Shown: positions 20,040 to 28,800 of the stretch, one piece after another
Position numbering within the stretch: the stretch's first letter is position 1
Layout of the letters: every line of letters starts with the position of its first letter
NCBI GenBank assembly: GCA_004793585.1
Contig: SRZB01000002.1
Location: 1 to 64,000, forward strand
DNA from: Hominisplanchenecus murintestinalis
GTDB lineage: Bacteria; Bacillota; Clostridia; Lachnospirales; Lachnospiraceae
Reading direction: 5' to 3'
Length of the DNA stretch: 64,000 nucleotides
Program-made: the position numbers and the translations under genes
Notes under the pieces: model-generated
Told to the model about the DNA's origin: nothing
The model's database searches: none
The model's input: the letters and a program-made list of their open reading frames with translations, nothing else

Positions 20040-20918
20040 ATGTATGAATTGATACAGCTCAGCGACAAGTGTTACTACATAAATTGTCCGGCGAAGATAG
20101 GGGTTTATCTGGCGGAAGAAAACAATGTTTATCTGATTGACAGTGGGAATGATAAGGATGCCGGCAGGAAGGTGCGGCAGATTCTGGATAAAAATAGCTG
20201 GCAGTTAAAAGGGATTCTAAATACCCATTCCAACGCGGATCATATCGGCGGCAATCGCTATCTGCAGGGACAGACCAGGTGTAAGGTTTATTCCGGCGGT
20301 ATCGAAGCGGCGTTTACGGAATACCCTATTCTGGAACCGGCGTTTCTGTACGGAGGATATCCCTGTAAGGATTTGAGGCACAAATTTCTTCTGGCTCAGG
20401 GGAGTGCGGTAACAGATTTTTCGGACGAAGAATTTCCTAAAGAACTTGAGATTCTTCATCTGCCAGGACATTTTTTTGATATGGTGGGATTTCGGACGCC
20501 GGATGGAACGGTGTTTCTGGCAGACTGTATAAGCAGTAAAGCAACATTAGACAAATATGCGGTTTCGTTTATTTATGATGTAGGCGCATATCTGGATACA
20601 CTGGACAAGGTGGAAAAAATGGATGCGTCTGTGTTTGTTCCTGCCCATGCAGAAGTGACAGAGGATATCAAACCGCTTGTTCTCTACAATAGAGAAAAGG
20701 TACTGGAGATTGCAGGGCGTCTTTTAAATATCTGTAAAGAGCCTGTAAACTATGAAAAAATCCTTCAGAAAATTTTTCAGGAGTATGGCCTTGTGATGAA
20801 TTTTGAGCAGTATGTGCTGGTGGGCAGTACCATCCGTTCTTATCTTTCCTGGCTAAAAGACGGCGGGAGGCTGGATACGGTGTTTGAAGATAATTTTCTA
20901 CTCTGGAAAGCAGTGTAA
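20040..20918 (+). CDS. metallo-beta-lactamase-fold hydrolase
   Basis: A 292-residue soluble hydrolase with the dinuclear metal motif NTHSNADHIGG near residues 60-70, further ligands at HLPGH and ADCISS, and a distal PAHAE. The substrate cannot be told from the sequence; relatives include glyoxalase-II-like thioesterases. A cysteine-containing start (CYYINCPAKIG) precedes the fold. GGAGGG is present 9 nt upstream. The ClC-type gene follows after 45 nt. Confidence 0.8.
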   Translation: MYELIQLSDKCYYINCPAKIGVYLAEENNVYLIDSGNDKDAGRKVRQILDKNSWQLKGILNTHSNADHIGGNRYLQGQTRCKVYSGGIEAAFTEYPILEPAFLYGGYPCKDLRHKFLLAQGSAVTDFSDEEFPKELEILHLPGHFFDMVGFRTPDGTVFLADCISSKATLDKYAVSFIYDVGAYLDTLDKVEKMDASVFVPAHAEVTEDIKPLVLYNREKVLEIAGRLLNICKEPVNYEKILQKIFQEYGLVMNFEQYVLVGSTIRSYLSWLKDGGRLDTVFEDNFLLWKAV

Positions 20919-20963
20919 ACGGGCAGTCTTTTGAGTGATCTATGACATAGGGTGGAATTTCAT

Positions 20964-22217
20964 ATGAAAAAGAAGATGGAGATATGTATTAAACGAGCCG
21001 GGGGCCTTATCCGTTGGGTTGTTCTGGCTGGGGGAGTCGGGCTGGCGGCAGGGCTGCTGGTTGGATTGTTTGGGCGCTGCGTTGCGGAAGCGACGGCATT
21101 TCGGGCCAGTAACCCGTGGATGCTGTATTTTCTTCCGGCAGCGGGACTGGCGATTGTAGCCCTGTATCGGCTGGATTCATATAAAGCGGGAACTGATTGC
21201 CTGCTGGAAGGCATTCAGACGAAGGCAGTGATACCTCTGCGCATGGCACCGCTGGTTCTTATATCAACAGTTCTGACCCATGCATTCGGCGGTTCGGCAG
21301 GAAGAGCAGGAGCAGTCCTGCAGATTGGAGGCAGCCTCGGCAATGCGTTTGGGAAATGGCTGAAACTTGACGGATATGACCATAAAATCATGCTTATGTG
21401 TGGAATGAGCGCGGGTTTTTCAGCGCTTTTCGGAGTACCTCTGACGGCAACGGTGTTTTCAATGGAAGTTGCAAGCGTGGGAGTGATGCAGTATGCGGCG
21501 CTGGTGCCCTGTGCCGTGGCAGCGCTTGCAGCAAAATCCATAGCGGGATTTGTGGGCGCCCGTGCTGAAAGTTTTTCGATTTCTGCCACAGCAGTTTTGG
21601 ACTGGAAAAATTTCCTGTTGGTAGTGGTACTGGCAGTGTTGTGCGCGCTTGTCAGTATTTTATTCTGTACGGTAATACAGGGAACCGGACGTTTATTCAA
21701 AAAATATATTCCGAATGAATGGCTGCGAATTCTTGCAGGAGCCGTGCTTATCATATTGATGGCAAAGCTGCTGGATACGGCAGATTATCTGGGCGCAGGT
21801 ATGGGAGTCATAGAGCTTGCGGTTGCGGGAAAAGTGGCGGCGGCAGCATTTATTTTGAAGATTATATTTACCGCAGTAACGCTGGGGAGCGGTTTCCGCG
21901 GCGGTGAAATTGCCCCGGCATTGTTTGTGGGAGCGACGTTCGGCTGTCTTTTTGGCCAGATTACCGGTTTCCCGGCATCGCTCGCGGCTGCATGCGGAAT
22001 GGCGGCCGTGTTTTGCGGCGTGACAAATTGCCCGATTGCTTCACTTTTTTTGTGCGTTGAGTTTTTCGGAGCAGACCATATGCCTTTTTTTCTGCTGGCG
22101 GCAGGTATCAGTTATCTGGAATCGGGAAATTATGGACTGTATCGCAGTCAGAAGATTTTGTATTCTAAAACGAAGTTACAAGATATTGTGGAATGCTTGT
22201 CAAGAAAAACCTCTTGA
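20964..22217 (+). CDS. ClC-family anion channel/transporter lacking the gating glutamate
   Basis: A 417-residue polytopic membrane protein of the ClC fold, which moves chloride or fluoride across the membrane. Family landmarks are GGSAGRAGAVLQIGGS (residues 109-124) and GFRGGEIAPALF near residue 310. In most members the first motif reads GREG, and its glutamate is the gate and proton relay. Here that residue is Ala115 (codon GCA at 21306-21308), which would be expected to favour uncoupled, channel-like conduction. The ATG at 20964 is preferred over GTG at 20952 because GGGTGG then sits 8 nt upstream. Its stop codon overlaps the next promoter. Confidence 0.85.
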   Translation: MKKKMEICIKRAGGLIRWVVLAGGVGLAAGLLVGLFGRCVAEATAFRASNPWMLYFLPAAGLAIVALYRLDSYKAGTDCLLEGIQTKAVIPLRMAPLVLISTVLTHAFGGSAGRAGAVLQIGGSLGNAFGKWLKLDGYDHKIMLMCGMSAGFSALFGVPLTATVFSMEVASVGVMQYAALVPCAVAALAAKSIAGFVGARAESFSISATAVLDWKNFLLVVVLAVLCALVSILFCTVIQGTGRLFKKYIPNEWLRILAGAVLIILMAKLLDTADYLGAGMGVIELAVAGKVAAAAFILKIIFTAVTLGSGFRGGEIAPALFVGATFGCLFGQITGFPASLAAACGMAAVFCGVTNCPIASLFLCVEFFGADHMPFFLLAAGISYLESGNYGLYRSQKILYSKTKLQDIVECLSRKTS

Positions 22218-22242
22218 CAAAAGATTTCAGTGTGAGTATAAT
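22196..22242 (+). promoter_or_regulatory. consensus promoter with paired CTTGWCAAG element (DUF177-rpmF)
   Basis: TTGACA (22214-22219) and TATAAT (22237-22242) are both perfect and separated by 17 bp. CTTGTCAAG (22196-22204) and CTTGACAAA (22213-22221) form an inverted pair with an 8-nt spacer, so the -35 box lies inside the right half. The same arrangement is found before ylxM-ffh at 31630-31655. The promoter overlaps the 3' end of the ClC gene. Confidence 0.85.
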
Positions 22243-22269
22243 AGCTAAAGTGTGAATAGGAGAGAGCTT

Positions 22270-22797
22270 ATGCTGATTGACTTAACCAATATTGCAAATA
22301 GCGAGGAAAAGATAATACATGCAGAAGTACCTTATAAGCCTGAAGTGTTTTCATCGGCTTTAGGGGAATTTCCTATCATGGGCAAGACGCCGGTTTCGCT
22401 GGAGATCAGGAATAAAGGGAACCGGAAATTGCAGATTGCAGGGAAGATGTCATTCGAGGCGGTCATCCCATGCAGCCGCTGTCTTGAAGATGTATCAGTG
22501 CGGATTGATATGGATTTTGAAAAATCCGTGGATATGAAACTAAGTGCATCTGAAAAGATAGAGGAGCTGGACGAACAGAACTTCATAGATGGATATAATC
22601 TGGATGTGGATAAGCTTGTCTATGGCGAAATTTTAATAAATTGGCCAACAAAAGTCCTGTGTAAAGCGGATTGCAAAGGAATCTGCAGCACATGCGGCGT
22701 TAATTTAAATCTACAGACCTGCGACTGTGATATCACAGATTTAGATCCAAGAATGGCACAAATCCGTGATATCTTTAGCAAATTTAAGGAGGTGTAA
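22270..22797 (+). CDS. DUF177 (YceD-like) protein
   Basis: A 175-residue protein of the YceD/DUF177 family, nearly always encoded next to rpmF and implicated in large-subunit rRNA metabolism in bacteria and plastids. The C-terminal part has the cysteine pattern CKADCKGICSTCG plus CDC, a probable zinc site. AGGAGAG lies 5 nt before the ATG at 22270; a GTG 18 nt earlier overlaps that ribosome binding site and is rejected. It ends 3 nt before rpmF, so the two are co-translated from the strong promoter upstream. Confidence 0.88.
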   Translation: MLIDLTNIANSEEKIIHAEVPYKPEVFSSALGEFPIMGKTPVSLEIRNKGNRKLQIAGKMSFEAVIPCSRCLEDVSVRIDMDFEKSVDMKLSASEKIEELDEQNFIDGYNLDVDKLVYGEILINWPTKVLCKADCKGICSTCGVNLNLQTCDCDITDLDPRMAQIRDIFSKFKEV

Positions 22798-22800
22798 ACC

Positions 22801-22980
22801 ATGTCAATCTGTCCAAAGAATAAAACTTCCAAAGGAAGAAGAGACAAGAGAAGAGCAAACTGGAAAATGACTGCTCCGAACTTGGTGAAATGCAGCAAGT
22901 GCGGCGAACTGATGATGTCCCACAGAGTCTGCAAAAACTGCGGAACATACAACAAAAAAGAAATCGTTTCTGTTGATTAA
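22801..22980 (+). CDS. rpmF: 50S ribosomal protein L32
   Basis: A 59-residue basic protein beginning MSICPKNKTSKGRRDKRRAN, typical of L32. The CSKCG ... CKNCG zinc ribbon is complete, so this is the zinc-containing form. Translation initiates from AAGGAGG inside the end of the DUF177 gene. A terminator follows 12 nt after the stop. Confidence 0.97.
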   Translation: MSICPKNKTSKGRRDKRRANWKMTAPNLVKCSKCGELMMSHRVCKNCGTYNKKEIVSVD

Positions 22981-22992
22981 TTCAGGACATGG

Positions 22993-23022
22993 AACCTTTC
23001 GGGAAATCCGAAAGGTTTTTTC
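22993..23022 (+). terminator. rho-independent terminator after rpmF
   Basis: AACCTTTCGG (22993-23002) and CCGAAAGGTT (23008-23017) form a 10-bp stem with the loop GAAAT, followed by TTTT. Confidence 0.92.
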
Positions 23023-23055
23023 TTGTGTTTTCTACTAGGATTTTGAGGCAGTAAG

Positions 23056-23064
23056 TGGTATAAT
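23056..23064 (+). promoter_or_regulatory. extended -10 promoter for the cytidylate-kinase-like gene
   Basis: TGGTATAAT is a perfect extended -10 box (TGnTATAAT) without a good -35 match, 50 nt before the gene start. Confidence 0.6.
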
Positions 23065-23113
23065 CAGAATGCAGCTTAATTACCGTAACCAAAGACATCA
23101 GGGAGGGATTCAT

Positions 23114-23599
23114 ATGAATTTAGTAATTACAGTCAGCCGCCGCTTTGGAACGGGCGCGAGTATTGTTGCCCGGGAATTATCCGGCAAACTGGGAATACCC
23201 GTATATGATAAAGCATTTATCGAGGAACGTCTTCATGAGCATTCTTATGAGACGGAAGCAGATGCTATCCGTATGCTGGCAAAAAAGCCTTGTATCATCC
23301 TGGGGCGCTGCGCTTCGGAAATCCTCAAGGAGCAGAGGAATGCATTTAATATATACGTGTGCGCCGATAAGGAGGATAGAATTCACCGGATTATGGATTT
23401 GGAGTCCATTCCGTTTGAAGAAGCCAGAGAAAAAGTAGAGCAGACAGACAGAGCCAGGGCGGATTATTACCACGAGCATACAGGTAAAACGTGGGGTGAC
23501 GTGAATAATTACCATATGATTCTGGATACTTCGCGTCTTGGCGTTGAGAATTGTGCGGATATCCTGATGCGCTATTTTGAAAAAAAAGAGTACATATAA
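23114..23599 (+). CDS. cytidylate kinase-like family protein
   Basis: A 161-residue P-loop protein. The N-terminus NLVITVSRRFGTGASIVAR resembles the loop of the cytidylate-kinase-like family (AAA_26), with FxxG replacing the classical GKT. KLGIPVYDKAFIEE and the later YYHEHTGKTWGD complete the family pattern. These proteins are thought to be nucleotide or small-molecule kinases, but substrates are unproven. GGGAGGG lies upstream of the ATG at 23114; an in-frame start 45 nt earlier has no ribosome binding site. It is monocistronic between its own promoter and terminator. Confidence 0.78.
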   Translation: MNLVITVSRRFGTGASIVARELSGKLGIPVYDKAFIEERLHEHSYETEADAIRMLAKKPCIILGRCASEILKEQRNAFNIYVCADKEDRIHRIMDLESIPFEEAREKVEQTDRARADYYHEHTGKTWGDVNNYHMILDTSRLGVENCADILMRYFEKKEYI

Positions 23600-23604
23600 A
23601 ACGG

Positions 23605-23632
23605 AGCCTCTGCTTTGGCAGGGGCTTTTTTC
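23605..23632 (+). terminator. rho-independent terminator
   Basis: AGCCTCTGC and GCAGGGGCT pair over 9 bp around TTTG and are followed by TTTTTT. Confidence 0.9.
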
Positions 23633-23658
23633 AGGCAAAGGCATATTGAAAAAACATG

Positions 23659-23687
23659 TTGACCTTTAGTTTGATGTTTAGTATATT
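23659..23687 (+). promoter_or_regulatory. promoter of plsX-acpP-rnc-smc
   Basis: TTGACC (23659-23664) and TATATT (23682-23687) are 17 bp apart. TTTAGT occurs twice, at 23665-23670 and 23677-23682, with 12-bp periodicity in the spacer. This could be a binding site for a fatty-acid regulator, but it does not match the FapR or FabT consensus as I know them. Confidence 0.7.
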
Positions 23688-23713
23688 ATCTATAGCAAAC
23701 AGGAGGAAGGATT

Positions 23714-24712
23714 ATGCAGGATTTAGTGAAGGTGGTTGTAGACGCTATGGGTGGGGACAACGCACCGGAAGAAATCGTAAAGGGCGCCGTGGAGGCAGTG
23801 AACCGGCAGGAGGATATCTTTGTTTATCTCACTGGAAGAAAAGCTGACATAGAAGGAGAATTACGGAAATACACTTTTCCGAAGGAACGTGTGGAAATTG
23901 TACATGCGGAGGAAGTTATCGAGACAGCAGAGCCGCCCGTAATGGCAATCAGAAAGAAAAAAGATTCATCGATTGTAGTCGGCATGAATATGGTAAAGCG
24001 TGGAGAGGCGGATGCTTTTGTCTCTTCCGGGAGCAGCGGTGCGATTCTTGTTGGCGGACAGTTAATTGTCGGCCGGATCAAGGGAATAGAAAGACCCCCG
24101 CTGGCGCCGTTAATTCCTACGAAAGACGGAGTTGCGCTTCTGATTGACTGTGGGGCGAATGTGGATGCAAGGCCGTCTCATCTGGTGCAGTTTGCAAAGA
24201 TGGGTTCCGTCTATATGGAACATGTTGTAGGCGTGAAAAATCCCCGTGTCGGTATCGTGAACATTGGCGCTGAGGAGGAGAAAGGGAACGCACTTGTAAA
24301 AGAAACGTTCCCGCTGCTGAAAGAATGCGGGGATATTAACTTTATCGGGAGTGTGGAAGCACGCGATATCCCGGCAGGCGTCTGTGATGTAATCGTGTGC
24401 GAGGCCTTTGTGGGAAATGTAATCCTGAAGCTGTATGAAGGCGTGGGAGCCACGCTCATCCATAAAGTGAAAGAAGGCATGCTGGGCAGCCTCAGATCTA
24501 AAATAGGGGCATTGCTTGTGAAGCCGGCATTAAAAGAAACTCTGAAAAGCTTCGACGCCAGTCAGTACGGCGGCGCGCCGTTATTGGGGCTGAACGGCCT
24601 GGTAGTAAAATCCCACGGCAGTTCCAAAGCACTGGAAATCAAGAATTCTATTGTCCAGTGCGTGCAGTTTAAACAGCAGAAGATTAATGAAAAAATCAAA
24701 GAAAAAATGTAA
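23714..24712 (+). CDS. plsX: phosphate acyltransferase PlsX
   Basis: Converts acyl-ACP and phosphate to acyl phosphate, which PlsY then uses; PlsY is encoded at 44.9 kb. The 332-residue peripheral membrane enzyme begins VVVDAMGGDNAPEEIVKGA and contains SSGSSGAILVGG and CDVIVCEAFVGNVILK. GGAGGAAGG lies before the ATG. acpP, which supplies the acyl carrier, starts 26 nt downstream, so both partners are made from one message. Confidence 0.96.
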   Translation: MQDLVKVVVDAMGGDNAPEEIVKGAVEAVNRQEDIFVYLTGRKADIEGELRKYTFPKERVEIVHAEEVIETAEPPVMAIRKKKDSSIVVGMNMVKRGEADAFVSSGSSGAILVGGQLIVGRIKGIERPPLAPLIPTKDGVALLIDCGANVDARPSHLVQFAKMGSVYMEHVVGVKNPRVGIVNIGAEEEKGNALVKETFPLLKECGDINFIGSVEARDIPAGVCDVIVCEAFVGNVILKLYEGVGATLIHKVKEGMLGSLRSKIGALLVKPALKETLKSFDASQYGGAPLLGLNGLVVKSHGSSKALEIKNSIVQCVQFKQQKINEKIKEKM

Positions 24713-24738
24713 TCAAGAAGTGAGAGAGGAAGGACATT

Positions 24739-24966
24739 ATGGAATTTGAGAAATTACAGAAAATTATTGCAGAAGTATTGAATGTGGATGCGGATGAGAT
24801 TACTATGGACACAACTTTTGTCGACGACCTTGGGGCAGATTCCCTGGATGTATTTCAGATTATTATGGGAATTGAAGAGGAATTCGACATTGAGATTCCG
24901 AATGAAGAGGCAGAAAAGATTGTTTCTGTCGGTGATGCCGTAGAACAGATAAAGGGACTGGCTTAA
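24739..24966 (+). CDS. acpP: acyl carrier protein
   Basis: The 75-residue acidic protein carries acyl chains on a 4'-phosphopantetheine arm. The attachment serine is Ser35 in [10 protein letters not shown], and the following helix [19 protein letters not shown] is typical. AGGAAGG precedes the ATG. It lies between plsX and rnc. Confidence 0.97.
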   Translation: MEFEKLQKIIAEVLNVDADEITMDTTFVDDLGADSLDVFQIIMGIEEEFDIEIPNEEAEKIVSVGDAVEQIKGLA

Positions 24967-24985
24967 AAGGAGTTATGTAAAGTCG

Positions 24986-25012
24986 AAAGGGTGCTGCGGC
25001 GCAGCACCCTTT
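24986..25012 (+). terminator. strong GC-rich hairpin between acpP and rnc
   Basis: AAAGGGTGCTGC (24986-24997) and GCAGCACCCTTT (25001-25012) form a perfect 12-bp stem with a GGC loop. It lacks a T-run after the stem, so it is more likely an attenuator, stabiliser or RNase III site than a full terminator. Its place directly before the RNase III gene recalls the autoregulatory cleavage known for rnc in other bacteria; that link is inference. Confidence 0.6.
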
Positions 25013-25117
25013 CCATATATTTGTGCCATGAAGGATTACAAAGCAGCAGGCGGAAAAATTTGGAAGTCAGCTTTATCCGGCACGATGGCGCAGAAAATGC
25101 GCCGGAAAGGGAAAAAT

Positions 25118-25837
25118 ATGCTGTACATGAAAGAATTGAGAGAACTGGAAAAAAAGACAGGCTATACGTTTCAGGATTTTTCGCTGTTCCGTCAGGCGTT
25201 AACACACAGCTCTTATGCGAATGAACATAGACAGGAGCACTTTCGCGATAATGAGAGACTGGAGTTTTTAGGGGACGCCGTGCTTGAGATTATCAGCAGT
25301 GAATTCCTGTTTTTTCAATATCCGGGGATGCCGGAGGGCGATTTGACAAAATTTCGGGCGAGTATCGTGTGCGAGCCGACGCTGGCATTGTGTACCAAAG
25401 AGCTGGAACTTGGAAAGTACCTTTTGCTCGGAAAAGGAGAGGAACGTACAGGGGGACGGTTTCGGGATTCGATTGTATCGGATGCTATGGAAGCTTTGAT
25501 CGGGGCAATTTATCTGGATGGTGGTTTTGCTAGTGCAAAAGAGTTTGTGCACAGGTTTATCCTGACAGACATTGAGCATAAGAAGCTCTTTTATGATAGC
25601 AAGACTATTTTGCAGGAAATTGTACAGAGCGATTATAAAGGAGAGGAAGTTATTTATTGTCTGACAGGAGAGACCGGCCCGGACCATGATAAGCAGTTCC
25701 AGGTGGATGTACAGCTTGGCAGCCAGGTATGGGGCAGGGGAATAGGAAGGACAAAAAAGGCGGCAGAGCAGGAGGCAGCTTATCAGGCAATTATGAAGCT
25801 GAAAGGAAAGTCGGAAGATGTATCTAAAAAAGATTGA
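25118..25837 (+). CDS. rnc: ribonuclease III
   Basis: Cleaves double-stranded RNA in rRNA maturation and mRNA turnover. The catalytic domain has the signature NERLEFLGDAVLE and the second acidic site SDAMEALIGAIYLD. The C-terminal double-stranded-RNA-binding domain starts near SKTILQEIVQ and ends with KKAAEQEAAYQAIMKL. The ATG at 25118 (GGAAAGGG upstream, 239 residues) fits the family length; the same frame is open to an ATG at 25028. The end overlaps smc by 20 nt. Confidence 0.95.
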   Translation: MLYMKELRELEKKTGYTFQDFSLFRQALTHSSYANEHRQEHFRDNERLEFLGDAVLEIISSEFLFFQYPGMPEGDLTKFRASIVCEPTLALCTKELELGKYLLLGKGEERTGGRFRDSIVSDAMEALIGAIYLDGGFASAKEFVHRFILTDIEHKKLFYDSKTILQEIVQSDYKGEEVIYCLTGETGPDHDKQFQVDVQLGSQVWGRGIGRTKKAAEQEAAYQAIMKLKGKSEDVSKKD

Positions 25838-28800
25838 AGTGCAGGGGTTTAAATCCTTTGCAAATAAAATTGTTTTCCAGTTCCACAATGGAATTACAGG
25901 AATCGTAGGACCGAACGGAAGCGGTAAGAGTAATGTAGCAGATGCCGTCCGCTGGGTACTTGGCGAGCAGAGTGCAAAGCAGCTCCGTGGCGCCAGCATG
26001 CAGGATGTGATTTTTGCCGGGACGGAAAACAGGAAACCTTTGGGATACGCTTATGTGGCCATTACACTGGACAACTCTGATAAAAAGCTTCCTGTAGAGT
26101 ACGAAGAAGTGACGGTTGCGCGGCGAGTATACCGTTCCGGTGAGAGTGAGTATCTTTTAAACGGGACTTCATGCCGCCTGAAAGATGTCAATGAACTGTT
26201 TTATGATACGGGTATCGGAAAAGAGGGGTATTCCATTATCGGGCAGGGGCAGATTGATAAAATCCTGAGTGGAAAACCGGAAGACAGGAGAGAGTTGTTT
26301 GATGAGGCGGTAGGGATTGTCAAATTTAAGCGCAGAAAGCATACCGCGCAGAAGAAGCTGGAGGATGAACGGCAGAATCTTCTTCGTGTAAATGATATTT
26401 TAAGTGAATTGACAAAGCAGTTAGAACCGATGGAACGCCAGGCAGAGACAGCGAAAATTTACCTGAAGAAAAAGGAAGAGCTGAAAATTTATGATGTGAA
26501 TATGTTCCTTATGGAAATGGAACGTATTCGCAGTGAGTTGAAAGAAACAGACGGAAAACTGGCAATTTCTGAGCATGATATGGAAGATACCCGAAAGGCA
26601 TACGGGGATGCGAAGCTGGAATATGAAAAGCTGGAAGCAGAGTTGGAGACACTGGACGGGCATATAAGCGAAGAGAAGGATAAAGCTGCAAAAAATCAGC
26701 TTTTGAAACAGCAGATGGAAGGGCAGGTAAATGTCCTGCGGGAACAGATTAAAGCAGCAGGACTGAATAATGAGCATCTGCAGAACCGTATCCGGGCAAT
26801 TGACAGGGATATGGACACAAAGCAGCAGCAGCAGCAATCTGAAACAGCAGTTCTGAAAAAGTTAAAAGAAGAACTTCGGGAAGCAGAGGAAGCGGAAGCG
26901 GATTCCCGGCTGGAAGCTGATGCTATTCTTGCAAGCCTTTCTCATCTGGAAACGGAAATTGAGAAAGGAAAAAATGCGATTATTTCCCTGCTAAATCAGA
27001 GGGCGTCTACGAAAGGGGAACTGCAGCGTTATGGTACAATGCTGGAGCAGATTCAGATTCGGAAGGCGGAAGTGAACCAAAAGCTTCTTTATCTGAAAAG
27101 CCAGGAGTCAGAACAGACAGATTCACTGGATGGACAGAGACAGAACTATGAAATGGTTACGGCAGAAATCGAGAAATTGTTGGAAGAAAGCAGACAGTAT
27201 GAAGAGAAAGCAGACGCTGTCCAGAAAGAGCTGATTGCCCAAAATAAAAAAGTAGAGACGGGACAAACGGCGTACCATAGAGAGGCTTCCAGGCTGGAGA
27301 CGCTGAAAAATATCACGGAGAGGTATGAGGGCTATGGGAACAGCATACGGAAGGTGATGAGCCGGAAAGCGGAGGAAAAAGGGCTGCTTGGGGTAGTGGC
27401 AGATATTATTAAAGTAGAAAAGTCCTACGAAACGGCAATTGAAACAGCTCTCGGAGGCAGTATTCAGAATATTGTCACAGAGGATGAAGATACAGCGAAG
27501 CGTATGATTGAGTTTTTGAAACGCAATAAATTCGGACGCGCAACATTCCTGCCTCTGACCAGCATTGGAAATAAGAATTTTTTTAATCAGGAAAAGGCGC
27601 TGCATGAACCGGGAGTTATCGGCCTGGCAAGCAGTCTGGTACAGGCAGACAGGAAGTATGAAGGGCTTGTAAAATATCTTTTGGGGCGTACGGTGGTAGC
27701 GGATAACATTGAGCATGCTATTAAATTGAATCGAAAATATCAGTATAGTCTGCGCATTGTTACGCTGGAAGGGGAATCTTTAAGCCCCGGAGGTTCGATG
27801 ACCGGAGGAGCATTTAAAAATACCAGTAATCTGCTGGGGCGTCGCCGTGAAATGGAAGAGCTGGAGGTAAGCGTAGCTCTTTTGAAAAAGGATTTGGAGT
27901 CCATACGGGAGGAGATTGATGAAAACCGCCGCATCCGGAGCGATTACAGAGCCAGGATTGTCCGGCTAAATGAGAAGCTTCAGCAGCAATATCTCATTCA
28001 GAATACGGTAAAAATGGAAATTTCCCAGATGGAAGCAAAGCAGAGTGAAATACAGAATGATTTCTCGCGGCTGCGCGCAGAATCTTTAGAGATTGAAGAA
28101 CAGGCGGCACAGATTCGGGAAGCGCAGGCAAAGATTGAGCAGGAGATGGAGATCTCAGTGGAGAATGAAAAGGGGTTGGAAGAGGAGATTCGTAAGCTCC
28201 AGCAGCAGCAGGAAACTGAGAGAAAAGAGCAGGAGAGCCAGAACGCGCATTCTGAAAGTATCCATTTAAAGCTTCAGGAAGTCCGTCAGAATGGAGCATT
28301 TATTCGCCAGAACCTGGAACGTATTGGCAGTGAGTTGACCGTTCTTTTAGAAGAAAAGTCCCAGGTAGAGGCGGGTATAAACGCCAGTGCCAGGGATATT
28401 GAGGAAAAAAACAGAGACATTGAAGAAATACAGCAGAAAATAACAGATGCCGGTACAGAAGAAGCTGCGTGCGCAGAGAGGCAGGAGAGCTTTATGTCCC
28501 GCAGGGAGCAGCTAAATACCAGACATAAATCATTTTTTACCCGACGGGAGGAGCTCTCAGAAAAAATCCGTCTCCTGGATAAAGAAAATTTCCGCCTGAC
28601 AGCGCAGAAAGAAAAACTGGAAGAAGCAAAAGATTCACAGGCGAACTATATGTGGGAGGAATACGGGCTGGGAATTGGCACTGCGGCGGAACTTCGGAAT
28701 GAAGCATACTCGGATTTGGCGCAGCTCAAAAAAGATATCCAGACGCTGAAAAATGAAATTAAAGCATTAGGCAACGTAAATGTAAATGCCATTGAAGACT

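Noticed and set aside
25268-25999. 243-residue open frame on the minus strand opposite rnc/smc
   Set aside because: It lies wholly over two well-supported genes, has no ribosome binding site or recognisable domain, and its composition is that of an antisense frame.
26822-26839. CAG triplet run in smc
   Set aside because: It encodes a short glutamine tract in the coiled coil and is too short to be notable.
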